Source of the DNA: Phascolarctobacterium sp. ET69 | GTDB lineage: Bacteria; Bacillota; Negativicutes; Acidaminococcales; Acidaminococcaceae | Direction: 5' to 3' | DNA: 64,000 nucleotides | Assembly (NCBI RefSeq): GCF_023336935.1 | Contig: NZ_JAMBLR010000002.1 | Location: 1-64,000 of the forward strand | In this document: positions 52,513 through 61,821 of the stretch, one piece after another | Numbering within the stretch: the first letter of the stretch is position 1 | Layout: each line of letters opens with the position of its first letter | The notes under the pieces: model-generated | What the model saw: the letters and a program-made list of their open reading frames with translations, nothing else | What the model was told of the DNA's origin: nothing | The model's database searches: none | Position numbers and translations under genes: made by a program

Positions 52513-54594
52513 ATGAGAAAATCAGCAAAATACTTTTTAAATAACAACGGCAAAAAATTACTGGCAGCATCCGTAATGTCATTGCTTTTGTCAGGCGCTG
52601 CCCAGCCGGTGCTGGCTGCAAGCGCAGAAATTTTAGACGGTACGGCCAATGATAAATATGCTCAGGTAAACTCCGGCGATATTTACGGAACTGTTTATGG
52701 TGTGCGTAATGATGCCGATGCTTCCGGCGGTACAATTAAAATGAATGAAGGCGCCGCATTTAACTTGTACGGAGGGCTCAGTTTTAACAAAAATGAGGCC
52801 AAGGCTGATAATAATGTTGTTACTATAAACAACGGCAAAGTTGTATTTGCTGTTTACGGCGGGCAGGCACAAGGGCATGATGCCGATGCTTCGGGTAATA
52901 TCGTCAGCATAAGCGGCAGCAATTCTGAGTTAAGCTTTGAAGGAGGTGCTCATTCTGTTGCAGGCGGTTTTGCCCAAACATACAGCGCCAATACATCTGT
53001 AACGGCAAATAATAATGTGGTTGCGGTTACAGGCGGTTTATTAAAAGCAGGTATTGCCGGCGGTTATATATTGGGCAACCATAATGCAGCTTCAGTCCGG
53101 GGCGAAGCCAATGGCAATATTGTGTTTGTAGGCGGCAGTGCAAAGGTCAACGGCGATATTTATGGCGCTAATGCCGAATTTAAAACCGGTGATACCACTG
53201 CAACTATGAATAACAATATGGTAATTGTCAGCGGCAATGCCGATATCAGCAACGCGGCACTGCATGGCATAGGCAGCAGCGGGAGCAGCGGCGGTAAAAT
53301 CAGCGGCAGCGGCAACACGCTTGTAATTAACGGCTGGCACGGCAGCGTAAAAACTGTGGACGGTTTTAATAATGTGGTGTTTAAGGAAGTTGCCTGGCAG
53401 GATAACGGCAAAGTGCTGAACATAACCGACGGCGAAAACAGCAGCCTGAAGGATGCTGAAATTGACGCCAGCCATATCCATTTTGATGATGCCAGTGATA
53501 TTAATGATAATGACAGTATGATTTTAATACATGCTGAAAACGATGATAATGAACTGAGCAGCAGCAAAATACAATCCGGTAATTTTACGGCAGGTGTTGC
53601 CGTTGAGGGTGACGGCGAGGCGAAAGTGGAAAACGGTGACCTTGTTTACCAGATTAACGGCATACATGCGGCAAAACAAACAAAACTGGTTGCCGAAAAC
53701 AGAGCTGTGGCAGCGGCGTTTATAAACCAGGGCACGGATTTAATCAGTGACAGCCTGGACGCTTTAGGCCGTGATGACAGCTACGGCATTAAAACTTTTG
53801 CGGCAGTGCAGGGCAATCGCAGCAAATACGATGTGAACAGCGATATTAAAATCAACGGCTGGAGCACGATTGTCGGTGTAGGCAATGCCGATAAGTTCAG
53901 CGGCGGTGATGAGTTTGCCTGGGGCGTATTTTACGAAAACGGCAGCGGCAATTACCGTACCTACAATGAATTTAACGACGAGTTTTTCCGCGGCGACGGC
54001 AGCCTTGTATATAATGGCGGCGGTGTTGCTGCAAGGTATGAAAATGCGCACGGCGTTTATACCGAAGGCAGCCTGCGCGCAGGCATGCTGAAATCTGAGA
54101 TGGATAATGCCCTGCATGACGGCAGCGGTGCGGAATACGGCTATGACAGCAGCAGCGCTTATTACGGAGCGCATATCGGCATAGGGCAGGTTATACAGCT
54201 TAGTGATGACAGCAGTGTTGATGTGTATGGAAAGTTCTTCCATACTTATACGGAAGGAGATAATTTTAGTGTCGGCAATGATAAATTTGAGTTTGACAGT
54301 ATTAACAGTGACCGCCTGCGTATTGGCGCCAGGGTTACAGCCAACAAAGAAAATAAGTTCAGCACTTATTACGGCTTAGCGTATGAATATGAGTTTAACG
54401 GCAGTGCCGGGATGCGTGCTGCGGGAATGGAGGTGCCGGAACAGAGTTTACGCGGCAGCAGCTATATGGCAGAAGCAGGGTTAAATTATCAGCCTTCGGC
54501 AGACAGCCCGTGGAGCTTTGACCTGAATATGCGCGGCTATGCCGGTGAACGCCAGGGTGCAAGCTTTAACGTACAGGCAACATATACCTTTTAA
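52513..54594 (+). CDS. Autotransporter with outer-membrane beta-barrel
   Basis: The 693-residue type Va secretion protein has a long signal peptide (cleavage near VLAAS, about residue 36). The passenger (about 37-400) is made of repeated beta-helix-like units with the pattern NNxVxVxGG, interrupted by Ala/Asn-rich loops. A linker helix (about 395-425, KLVAENRAVAAAFINQGTDL) leads to a barrel domain of about 270 residues ending NVQATYTF with the terminal aromatic of outer-membrane proteins. No protease triad or RGD motif was seen, so adhesion or surface-layer function is a guess. The gene is direct evidence for an outer membrane. Confidence 0.93.
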   Translation: MRKSAKYFLNNNGKKLLAASVMSLLLSGAAQPVLAASAEILDGTANDKYAQVNSGDIYGTVYGVRNDADASGGTIKMNEGAAFNLYGGLSFNKNEAKADNNVVTINNGKVVFAVYGGQAQGHDADASGNIVSISGSNSELSFEGGAHSVAGGFAQTYSANTSVTANNNVVAVTGGLLKAGIAGGYILGNHNAASVRGEANGNIVFVGGSAKVNGDIYGANAEFKTGDTTATMNNNMVIVSGNADISNAALHGIGSSGSSGGKISGSGNTLVINGWHGSVKTVDGFNNVVFKEVAWQDNGKVLNITDGENSSLKDAEIDASHIHFDDASDINDNDSMILIHAENDDNELSSSKIQSGNFTAGVAVEGDGEAKVENGDLVYQINGIHAAKQTKLVAENRAVAAAFINQGTDLISDSLDALGRDDSYGIKTFAAVQGNRSKYDVNSDIKINGWSTIVGVGNADKFSGGDEFAWGVFYENGSGNYRTYNEFNDEFFRGDGSLVYNGGGVAARYENAHGVYTEGSLRAGMLKSEMDNALHDGSGAEYGYDSSSAYYGAHIGIGQVIQLSDDSSVDVYGKFFHTYTEGDNFSVGNDKFEFDSINSDRLRIGARVTANKENKFSTYYGLAYEYEFNGSAGMRAAGMEVPEQSLRGSSYMAEAGLNYQPSADSPWSFDLNMRGYAGERQGASFNVQATYTF

Positions 54595-54614
54595 CTGAAT
54601 ACCCATCAGGGTAA

Positions 54615-54650
54615 AAAAATAACACCGCTTGTGCGGTGTTATTTTTATGC
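54615..54650 (+). terminator. Terminator after the autotransporter gene
   Basis: AAAAATAACACCGC pairs with GCGGTGTTATTTTT around a four-base loop. It also serves the convergent CPA2 gene. Confidence 0.9.
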
Positions 54651-54654
54651 GGTT

Positions 54655-56964
54655 TTATAACGTTGTATCGCGGAACAGGCTGCTTAACATCTGCCTGCTG
54701 CCGATAATCCAGAGAATATCGCCGTTATTGATAACAAAAGAAGCGTCCGGGTCGGATATGGTATAATCGCCGCGCTCCAGCCCCAGCGCCAGCCATTTGC
54801 CCTTGGAAAGAGTATCGCTTTTTTTCAGCGTGCTTCTGGCAAGCGGCGAAGCCGATGTTACAGGCATGGCATAGCACAGCAGCATGTCGTGCTCTTTGCG
54901 TACCTGGCTTTCGTGTTCCAGAAATTTGTGCAGCGTAACCGTTTCGGTAATTTTGGCAAGCCCAAGCCCCATGTTCTTTATTGCAGCGTCAAAAGTTTGC
55001 AGAACATTCAGCGGCGCGGTAATAAGCAGTTTGTCGCCGGTGCGCAGTACGGTATGCCCGGATGGAATCGGATGGTAACCGTGCTGGTTGCTGATTTCGA
55101 TAACAAAAATTTTATAGTTGCGGTGTACGTCAAGGCGGCGTATGCTCCAGCCAATCCAGGGCGAGCCCGGTTGTATTTCGTAGGCGCAGGTGTAAAACTG
55201 TTCGTCAAGCCACATGCCGTGCCGCGCCGAAGCACGTTTTTGTGCGGCAGCAGCCAGGTTTTCGGCATTTAAATTAATTAAAAACTGCGATTCAATCTGC
55301 AAATAGCGGCCGATGAGATAATCGGACGAGTAAATGAATTTTGCCAGCACCAGTGCGGCGATAATGGCAATAATGATATGCAGCCCGAGCATGGTTGTGA
55401 AAACCTGCATGATGAAAAAGAGTCCGATTGCGGCTTTTAAAAACATTAAAACCAGTATCAGCGGGCGGTTGCTGCGTTTTTTAAACCATAAACCGGCCAT
55501 CAAATCGCGCCGTCCCAAACGGCTTACCATCAGTGCTGCCAAAAACGGCGACATGAAAAGCAGTGTCACGGCAGCGGCCGATAAATCGCCGAAAGGCGGC
55601 TGTAAAACGCTGCGGCAGTACGGCAAAATATTGTAGGTGCCGATGTAGGAAATGAAAATTAAAATGACTGTATAAACGGTGATTTTTGTGAAATAAAGCT
55701 GCAAAAAGTCTTTCCAGTCCGACTGCTGGCGGGTATTTTTATTGTCGCGGTGCGCTTCAATAAGCATAACGGCTGTTTTTTTAGGCAGGCGGCGCAAAAA
55801 GCGGCGGTAAACCTTGTCGGTGCTGAGCAGGATGTGTGGCGTTAAAAAGATGGTGAGTACGGAAACCGTAACGAATACCGGGTACAAAAAGCTGCTTGTC
55901 AGCCCGTAGCTGGCGCCGATATTGGCAACGATGAACGCAAATTCGCCCAGCTGGGTAAGTGAAAAGCCGCAGCGCATGCTTGTTTTAAGCGGCTGGCCGG
56001 AAAGCATAACGCCGAGGGAGGTAAAGATGCATTTGCCAACAATGAGCGTTATTGCCAGGGCAATAATTGTAAACAGGCTGCCGCTTACTACGGAAGGGTC
56101 AACCATCATGCCGACGGATACGAAGAAGATGCCGGAAAACAAATTTTTTACCGGTTCAAGCAAAACCTTGGTGCGGCGCGTGTAAATCGTTCCCGAGAGC
56201 AGAGTGCCCATTAAAAAGGCGCCCAGTGCCGAAGAAAAGCCCATTTTGGAAGCCAGCACTACCATGCTCAGGCATAAGCCGAGCGAAACGATAAGCAGTG
56301 TTTCGTCGTTGAAATACTGGCGTGTTTTTTTGAAAAACGTCGGCAGAAAATAAATGCCGATAATAAAGCAGATGATAAGGAAAAATACCAAAAGCCCGAT
56401 GCTTTCAAGCATGGACAGCGGGGAAATGGCGCTTCCGGCGGCGGCAACGGTGGAAAGCACTACCATCATGATAATGCCGGAAATATCTTCCAGAACCAGA
56501 ATGCCAAAAGCAATGGGGGCAAAGGCCTGTTTTAAAAGGTTCAGTTCGCCGAGCGTTTTGCTTACAACGGCGGTGGAACTCATGGTAAGCATGCAGCCGG
56601 TAAAAATGCTGTCGGTAAGGCTCCAGCCCAGCAGCTGCGCACAGGCAAAGCCAAGGCAGGCAATGCCGGTAAATTCCGTTACGGCAGCTATAATGGCCGT
56701 ATTGGCTGTGCTTTTTATTTTATTAAAATTGTAATCAAGGCCAAGGTCGAACAGTATGAAAATAACGCCTATATCAGACCATACGGTAATATTGTCGCTG
56801 TCGATAACGTTTGGCAGCAGCGAAAAGTGCGGGCTGGCCAGAAAACCTGCCAGCATATAGCCCAAAATAAGCGGCTGGTTAAGTTTTTTGCATAAAATTG
56901 TTGCCAGCCCGGCCAGCGTCAAAATCATGGCCAGGTCGCTGATAAGTGGTACTAAATGGCTCAC
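54655..56964 (-). CDS. CPA2-family cation:proton antiporter with two RCK_C domains
   Basis: The 769-residue protein has an N-terminal KefB/GerN-type antiporter domain of about 12 helices (LGYMLAGFLASPHFS, FILFDLGLDYNF, LEDISGIIMMV, SALGAFLMGTLLSGT). Several further helices lie at about 425-555. Two soluble TrkA-C/RCK_C-type domains follow (about 600-680 and 700-769). There is no RCK_N nucleotide-binding domain between them. It probably exchanges K+ or Na+ for H+. GTG 56964 is chosen because GGAGG is six bases upstream. TTG 56970 abuts the site. Confidence 0.9.
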   Translation of the reverse strand: MSHLVPLISDLAMILTLAGLATILCKKLNQPLILGYMLAGFLASPHFSLLPNVIDSDNITVWSDIGVIFILFDLGLDYNFNKIKSTANTAIIAAVTEFTGIACLGFACAQLLGWSLTDSIFTGCMLTMSSTAVVSKTLGELNLLKQAFAPIAFGILVLEDISGIIMMVVLSTVAAAGSAISPLSMLESIGLLVFFLIICFIIGIYFLPTFFKKTRQYFNDETLLIVSLGLCLSMVVLASKMGFSSALGAFLMGTLLSGTIYTRRTKVLLEPVKNLFSGIFFVSVGMMVDPSVVSGSLFTIIALAITLIVGKCIFTSLGVMLSGQPLKTSMRCGFSLTQLGEFAFIVANIGASYGLTSSFLYPVFVTVSVLTIFLTPHILLSTDKVYRRFLRRLPKKTAVMLIEAHRDNKNTRQQSDWKDFLQLYFTKITVYTVILIFISYIGTYNILPYCRSVLQPPFGDLSAAAVTLLFMSPFLAALMVSRLGRRDLMAGLWFKKRSNRPLILVLMFLKAAIGLFFIMQVFTTMLGLHIIIAIIAALVLAKFIYSSDYLIGRYLQIESQFLINLNAENLAAAAQKRASARHGMWLDEQFYTCAYEIQPGSPWIGWSIRRLDVHRNYKIFVIEISNQHGYHPIPSGHTVLRTGDKLLITAPLNVLQTFDAAIKNMGLGLAKITETVTLHKFLEHESQVRKEHDMLLCYAMPVTSASPLARSTLKKSDTLSKGKWLALGLERGDYTISDPDASFVINNGDILWIIGSRQMLSSLFRDTTL

Positions 56965-57031
56965 GGCCAACCTCCGTAAAAGTTAAACACAATTTTAGGG
57001 GCAAGCCTTTATAAAAAGCCTGCCGGGATAT

Positions 57032-57039
57032 GATATAAT
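57032..57039 (+). promoter_or_regulatory. Extended -10 promoter of the YigZ gene
   Basis: TATGATATAAT contains TATAAT (57034-57039) 21 bases before the start. The TG element at 57031-57032 is one base from the best position. Confidence 0.55.
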
Positions 57040-57060
57040 AATTTAGGAAAGGAGAAGGTT

Positions 57061-57678
57061 ATGCAGACAATACAAAAAGATTGCCGGACGGAAATCGTAA
57101 TAGAAAAATCACGTTTTATCTGTACGTTGAAAAAAGTAGGCAGCGAAACAGAAGCGCAGGAGTTTATCAAAAGCATCAAAAAAGAATTTTGGGATGCTAC
57201 GCATAACTGCTCTGCCTATATTATAAATGATATGCAGCAAAGGTCGAGCGACGACGGCGAACCTTCGGGAACGGCCGGCGTGCCCATGCTGGAGGTTTTG
57301 CGCAAAAAAAGCCTTACCGGCGTAGCCGCCGTGGTAACACGTTATTTTGGCGGCATTAAGCTTGGCGCCGGGGGATTAGTGCGCGCATATACTAACAGCG
57401 TTGTGCATGCCGTTGAAGAAGCCGGGCTTGCACGCCGCGTTGAGATGGCCGTTTTTGCATTAAGCGCGCCTCCGGGCGAAGCCGGACGCATTATGAACAA
57501 GCTTTACAATCAGAACATTTTTACGGTGAACGGAGCTCAGTACGGAGAGCGCGTTAAGATTCTGCTGTACATGAAGCAGGAGCAGCAGGCGGAAGCTGAA
57601 GCCTGGCTGACGGCTGCACTGAACCGCCCCGTAACGCTTGAAGAAGTAAGCACGGAATTTGTGGAGGTTCCGGTATAA
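57061..57678 (+). CDS. YigZ/IMPACT family protein
   Basis: The 205-residue protein has an N-terminal UPF0029 IMPACT domain, with DDGEPSGTAGVPML (about 62-75) and VTRYFGGIKLGAGGLVRAYT (about 91-110). A ferredoxin-like DUF1949 C-terminal domain follows. YigZ-type proteins are linked to translation or ribosome-associated control, but the biochemical role is not settled. GGAGAAGG precedes the ATG. It is convergent with the nicotinamidase-like gene: the two stop codons are adjacent, with no terminator space. Confidence 0.93.
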   Translation: MQTIQKDCRTEIVIEKSRFICTLKKVGSETEAQEFIKSIKKEFWDATHNCSAYIINDMQQRSSDDGEPSGTAGVPMLEVLRKKSLTGVAAVVTRYFGGIKLGAGGLVRAYTNSVVHAVEEAGLARRVEMAVFALSAPPGEAGRIMNKLYNQNIFTVNGAQYGERVKILLYMKQEQQAEAEAWLTAALNRPVTLEEVSTEFVEVPV

Positions 57679-58329
57679 TTACAGCAGGTTTTTAAGTTCT
57701 GCGCTGTTTTCGGCAATAATAATGCCCTGTTCCTGCATTTCCTTAATGGCAGCGGCAACGGTATCGGGCGCAATGCCGCGGCAGGCAGCCAGATTAAGAA
57801 TAACCGTAAAACCGGCGCGTGCCAGCTGCAAGGCCGTTGTTTTAACGCAGTAATCGGTGGCAAGGCCGCCGCAGATAACGGCTTTAATGCCGCGGGCCTT
57901 TAAAAATTCAATAACGCCGGTAGAAAGCGTGTCTTTTAAATCGTGGTAGCAGGCGCCGTAAGGGTGCATGGCAGGTTCAATGCCTTTATAAACCTGATAG
58001 CTGTAGGCTTTTGGGTCAAGCCCGGGAATAAAATCAAAGCCCTTCGTGCCTACTATGGCATGGCTGGGCCAGTATAAATCGCAGTTTTCGTAACCTGTAA
58101 CCGGCGTCAGCGGCGCGTGCCCGTTTTTGGCAATCCATACGGCATTGGGGCTGTGCGCATCGCGCGAGGCAACGCGGACGGAAGCAAAGGCTGCCTGGGC
58201 ATTGAGTTCTTCTGCAATCATGTCGCCTCCGGCAACGGGCAGTTCATCCGGGCACAGCGGCGTAAAAGTCTGCTGTGCGTCTATATCAAAAGCGGCAATT
58301 TCATTTTTGGATAAATTTAATTTTTGCAT
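57679..58329 (-). CDS. Isochorismatase-family amidohydrolase, nicotinamidase-like
   Basis: The 216-residue cysteine hydrolase has the catalytic Asp in AAFDIDAQQTFTPLCP (about 11-26), the metal-site region ASRDAHSP (about 55), the catalytic Lys in GTKGFDF (about 95) and the nucleophile Cys in GLATDYCVKTTALQLARAGF (about 155-175). The pattern fits nicotinamidase PncA, which feeds nicotinate to NAD salvage. Other isochorismatase-family substrates remain possible. ATG 58329 follows AGGAAG. A GTG three codons earlier is the alternative. Confidence 0.85.
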   Translation of the reverse strand: MQKLNLSKNEIAAFDIDAQQTFTPLCPDELPVAGGDMIAEELNAQAAFASVRVASRDAHSPNAVWIAKNGHAPLTPVTGYENCDLYWPSHAIVGTKGFDFIPGLDPKAYSYQVYKGIEPAMHPYGACYHDLKDTLSTGVIEFLKARGIKAVICGGLATDYCVKTTALQLARAGFTVILNLAACRGIAPDTVAAAIKEMQEQGIIIAENSAELKNLL

Positions 58330-58415
58330 ATTCAGCACTTCCTGTTAAAATAAGATAGTAATATTATACACCTATTGCAGTTAAGTGTACATTAAGATAA
58401 AGTGAAAAAACAGGA

Positions 58416-58444
58416 TTGACATTATTTATTTGCAATTATATTAT
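58416..58444 (+). promoter_or_regulatory. Promoter of the zinc/manganese importer operon
   Basis: TTGACA (58416-58421), a 17-base spacer and TATTAT (58439-58444) lie 28 bases before the binding-protein start. No classical Zur box was recognised. Confidence 0.82.
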
Positions 58445-58471
58445 TACTATGATTTTGTAAAGGAGCTATGT

Positions 58472-59368
58472 ATGAAAAATTTTTGGGCGCTGCTGTTAAT
58501 AACAGCGGTGTTTATTGTTTCCGGCTGCGGCAGTGCTGGCAACGGCAAAACTACGGACGAAAAAATTACGGTTGCGGCCAGTTTTTACCCCATGGCAGAG
58601 TTTGCCCGTGCAGTCGGCGGCAGCCATGCGGAAGTTTATACAATGATTGGCGACGGCATAGAGCCTCACGACTGGGAACCTTCGGCACGCGATTTAACGC
58701 GCCTTGCCAAAGCAAAAGTGTTTGTGTATAACGGCGGCGTGGAACCGTGGGCACAGCCTGCGCTGGATGCTGTTGCGGATGAAGGCGTGCTGCCAGTTGA
58801 AGCCGGCAAAGCGTTTATGGCGGAACAAAACAGCAGGCTCGACCCGCACTTCTGGTTAAGCCCGCGCAAAGCGGAAACCGAAGTTCTGGCTGTGCGCGAT
58901 GCTTTTATAAAGGCAGACCCGGCCAATGCTGCCGCTTACGAAAAAAATGCGGCGGATTACATTGAGCGCCTTAAAGAACTGGACAGGAAAATGGCTGCCG
59001 TTACGCAAAACGCGCAGATAAAAACTTTTGTTACCACGCATGCGGCATTTGGGCATCTGGCAGCAGATTACGGCTTGAAACAGATTTCCATTATGGGGCT
59101 GTCGCCGCAGTCGGAGCCTTCTCCGGCGGCGCTGAACAAACTGGTTGGCGTTATGCATGCGGAAAATATTAAATACGTGTTTTTTGAAACACTGGTAAGC
59201 CCGCGCATTGCCGAAAGCATTGCCGCGGAAGCAGGCGCGCGCACCCTTGTGCTTGACCCGATTGAGGGGTTGAGCGGGGAAGGCCGCCGCAGCGGTGATG
59301 ATTATTTAAAAATTATGGAGCGCAATATTAAAAACCTTGAAATTGCGTTAAACGGTAAAGAAGAATGA
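58472..59368 (+). CDS. Zinc/manganese ABC importer binding lipoprotein
   Basis: The 298-residue cluster-A-I/ZnuA-type protein has lipobox FIVSGC (Cys about 18). Metal-ligand regions are GIEPHDWEPS (about 70), DPHFWLSP (about 125), TTHAAFGHLAADYG (about 190) and a C-terminal VLDPIEGLSGEGRRSGDDYL (Asp about 260). It lacks the long His-rich loop of many ZnuA proteins, so Zn2+ and Mn2+ are both possible. ATG 58472 follows AAGGAGC. The stop overlaps the ATPase ATG (ATGA). Confidence 0.9.
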   Translation: MKNFWALLLITAVFIVSGCGSAGNGKTTDEKITVAASFYPMAEFARAVGGSHAEVYTMIGDGIEPHDWEPSARDLTRLAKAKVFVYNGGVEPWAQPALDAVADEGVLPVEAGKAFMAEQNSRLDPHFWLSPRKAETEVLAVRDAFIKADPANAAAYEKNAADYIERLKELDRKMAAVTQNAQIKTFVTTHAAFGHLAADYGLKQISIMGLSPQSEPSPAALNKLVGVMHAENIKYVFFETLVSPRIAESIAAEAGARTLVLDPIEGLSGEGRRSGDDYLKIMERNIKNLEIALNGKEE

Positions 59369-60084
59369 AAACGGTTATTGAAATAGAAAAACTTGGTTAC
59401 AGCTATGGTGAAGGCTGGATTTTAAACGATTTGTCGCTGAAAATTGAGCAGGGGGATTTTGTTGCCGTTATCGGCCCTAACGGGGCAGGTAAAAGTACGC
59501 TGCTTCGCCTGCTGGCTGGAATTTTAAAACCTGCGCAGGGGCGCATTGCCATTTTTGGGCAGGACAGGGAAAACTTTACGGCGTGGGATAAAATAGGTTA
59601 TGTGCCGCAGAACCCGGCACGCCAGCACAGGGCGTTTCCCATAAGCGTAAGGGAAGTGGTATCGCTCGGGCGTTTAAGCGGCGGCAGTATGTTCCAGCAT
59701 TATACGCATGAGGACAAAGCCGCGGTAGACGATATTATAGAACGGTTTTCGTTAAAAGAACTGGCGCACCGCAAAATAGGCGAACTTAGCGGCGGCCAGC
59801 AGCAGCGCGTGTATTTGGCAAGGGCCATGGTGCGCAGTCCGCAGCTGCTTTTGCTTGACGAACCTGCAACCGGCGTTGACCCTGACGCCAAAGAAGAACT
59901 TTATACCATGCTTGGCGAAATCAACCGCGGGCAGGGCGTAACGATAGTTATGGTTTCGCACGATTTGGAGCTGGCGGTAAAGGTTTGCAAAAACGCGCTG
60001 TGCCTTGACCATAACATCTGCTTTTGGGGCGATGTGCACCAGGCGCTTGTGCACAGGCATAAGCACGGTTATTTTTACAGATAG
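59365..60084 (+). CDS. znuC: Zinc/manganese ABC importer ATPase
   Basis: The 239-residue ATPase has Walker A GPNGAGKSTL (about 38), signature LSGGQQQRVYLARAM (about 142), Walker B LLLLDEPATGVDPD (about 160) and switch VSHDLE (about 195). Translationally coupled to the binding-protein gene and followed after 11 bases by the permease gene, it completes a ZnuABC/TroABCD-type importer. The gene symbol assumes zinc. Confidence 0.9.
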   Translation: MKTVIEIEKLGYSYGEGWILNDLSLKIEQGDFVAVIGPNGAGKSTLLRLLAGILKPAQGRIAIFGQDRENFTAWDKIGYVPQNPARQHRAFPISVREVVSLGRLSGGSMFQHYTHEDKAAVDDIIERFSLKELAHRKIGELSGGQQQRVYLARAMVRSPQLLLLDEPATGVDPDAKEELYTMLGEINRGQGVTIVMVSHDLELAVKVCKNALCLDHNICFWGDVHQALVHRHKHGYFYR

Positions 60085-60095
60085 AGGTAAGAGAA

Positions 60096-60959
60096 ATGTT
60101 GGAAATGTTTTCTGCGGGATTTATGCAAAGGGCGTGGATAGCCGGGCTGATTGTAGCCGTTATCTGCCCGCTGATAGGCAGCTTTCTGGTGCTGCGCCGT
60201 CAGTCGATGATTGGCGACGGGCTGGGGCATATTGCCTTTGCAGGCGTGGCGGGCGGCGCGCTTTTAGGGGCGCAGCCGGTGGTAAGTGCGGCACTGGCAA
60301 CCGTTGCGGGCGCGCTTGTTATAGAAAAAGTGCGCAGCAGGCTTAATACTTTTTCCGAAATGGTGCTGGCCATCTTTTTTTACAGCGGTATCGGGCTGGC
60401 GGTAATTTTCAGCAGCATGAACCGTATGGGCGGTTTTAATTTAAGCAGTATCCTGTTCGGCAGTTTAATGACCATCAGCACAAGCGATTTATGGGTGGTG
60501 GCGGTGCTGGGGCTGTTTGCCTGCGCGTTTACGGTGGTATTTTACCGCCCGCTGCAATATATTACGTTTGATGAAACTTCCGCACGCGTGGCAGGGATGC
60601 CGGCGGGTAAGCTTAATGTATGGCTGGCGGTGCTTACGGCGCTGACGGTTGCGCTTTCCATGCGTATTGTCGGTTTGCTTTTGGTATCGGCTATGATGGT
60701 CATACCAGTTGCCTGTGCGCTGCAATCGGCACGCAGCTTTGCGGGCACCATTATCGGCGGCATTATTTATGGCATTATCACGGTCAGCGCCGGGCTGACG
60801 GTATCATATTACGCAGACCTTGCGCCGGGCGGCACAATAGTGCTTACCGGAACGGCCTTGTTTATTTTAAGCTGCCTGAAAAGCAGCATGGTTAAGGAAG
60901 AGGCAGCGCTGCAGGCGGATTGCTGCCATCACCATGGGGGAGAAAATGAGAAAGGTTGA
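60096..60959 (+). CDS. znuB: Zinc/manganese ABC-3 type importer permease
   Basis: The 287-residue ABC-3 permease has about eight helices, with RRQSMIGDGLGHIAFAGVAG (about 30), the ATPase-coupling region FDETSARVAGMPAGKLN (about 155) and SMRIVGLLLVSAMMVIPVAC (about 190). It ends in a His/Cys-containing tail (ADCCHHHGG), which might bind metal. GAGG precedes the ATG. The 3' end overlaps the PHP gene by 14 bases. Confidence 0.9.
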   Translation: MLEMFSAGFMQRAWIAGLIVAVICPLIGSFLVLRRQSMIGDGLGHIAFAGVAGGALLGAQPVVSAALATVAGALVIEKVRSRLNTFSEMVLAIFFYSGIGLAVIFSSMNRMGGFNLSSILFGSLMTISTSDLWVVAVLGLFACAFTVVFYRPLQYITFDETSARVAGMPAGKLNVWLAVLTALTVALSMRIVGLLLVSAMMVIPVACALQSARSFAGTIIGGIIYGIITVSAGLTVSYYADLAPGGTIVLTGTALFILSCLKSSMVKEEAALQADCCHHHGGENEKG

Positions 60960-61764
60960 TTTGCATATTCACAGTACGGCGTCCGACGGCACATGGACGC
61001 CGCAGGAACTTGTAAATGCCGCGCAGGCCGCAGGGCTTGGCCTTATTGCCGTTACGGACCACGACAGCACGGCCAATGTGGCGGAAACCATGCGTATTGC
61101 TGCTGCCAATGGCATTAAATGTCTTCCGGGCGTAGAGGTGTGCTCCACAAAGGATGGCATGTCGTTTCATATTTTGGGTTACGGCATTGATACAGCAAAT
61201 AAGCCTTTGCAGGAACTGCTGGCGCATAATACTTATCTGTTGGAGAAAAAAGATGACGACAGCGTTCAGCTTTTAATTAAACAGGGTTGGCCGCTTGATT
61301 TTAAAGAGTTTCAAAATTACACTTACGACCGTAGGCGCGGCGGATGGAAATCGCTGGCTTACCTGATTGACAAAGGCTTGTGCAGCGGCGTTAACGATTT
61401 TTTTAAACGTATTTTTACGGCTGAAAACGATTTGGGCTTCCCGGAGTTTCCGCCTATCAGCGAAGTTATTGCGGCAATTCACGGTGCGGGCGGCTCTGCT
61501 CTGTGCGCCCATGCGGCAAGCTCTTTCCACGGGCCGGGGCTGGCGCAGACTCTGGTGGAATTGATTGAAGAACCCTTTGACGGTTTTGAATGTTACCATT
61601 CCGGGCACAGCGAGGAAGACACGCAGCTTCTTTTAACGCACTGCCGTGCGGAAGGCATGCTTATCAGCGGCGGCAGCGACTGCCACGGCAGTTTTGTTCC
61701 TACGCGCCATCTCGGCAAGCCTGATGTGTACGAAACGGACATCTTTTTGCCCGGCCTTATTTGA
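60946..61764 (+). CDS. PHP-domain metal-dependent phosphoesterase
   Basis: The 272-residue PHP protein of the YciV/TrpH-like type has DLHIHSTASDGTWTP (about 4-18), VTDHDSTANV (about 38), GVEVCS (about 63), ALCAHAAS (about 186) and GGSDCHG (about 243), so the metal-site residues are present. Related enzymes act on 3',5'-nucleoside bisphosphates or 5'-ends of oligoribonucleotides. ATG 60946 is used because GGGGGAG lies just upstream. ATG 60934 is the in-frame alternative. It overlaps the permease gene and may be co-expressed with metal uptake. Confidence 0.85.
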   Translation: MRKVDLHIHSTASDGTWTPQELVNAAQAAGLGLIAVTDHDSTANVAETMRIAAANGIKCLPGVEVCSTKDGMSFHILGYGIDTANKPLQELLAHNTYLLEKKDDDSVQLLIKQGWPLDFKEFQNYTYDRRRGGWKSLAYLIDKGLCSGVNDFFKRIFTAENDLGFPEFPPISEVIAAIHGAGGSALCAHAASSFHGPGLAQTLVELIEEPFDGFECYHSGHSEEDTQLLLTHCRAEGMLISGGSDCHGSFVPTRHLGKPDVYETDIFLPGLI

Positions 61765-61782
61765 AATACTGGCGTAAAATAA

Positions 61783-61821
61783 CCCTCTTTACCGGCTTTG
61801 GCTGATAAAGAGGGATTTTTT
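61783..61821. terminator. Terminator between PHP and MATE genes
   Basis: CCCTCTTTA pairs with TAAAGAGGG across a 14-base loop and is followed by ATTTTTTATG. Confidence 0.8.
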
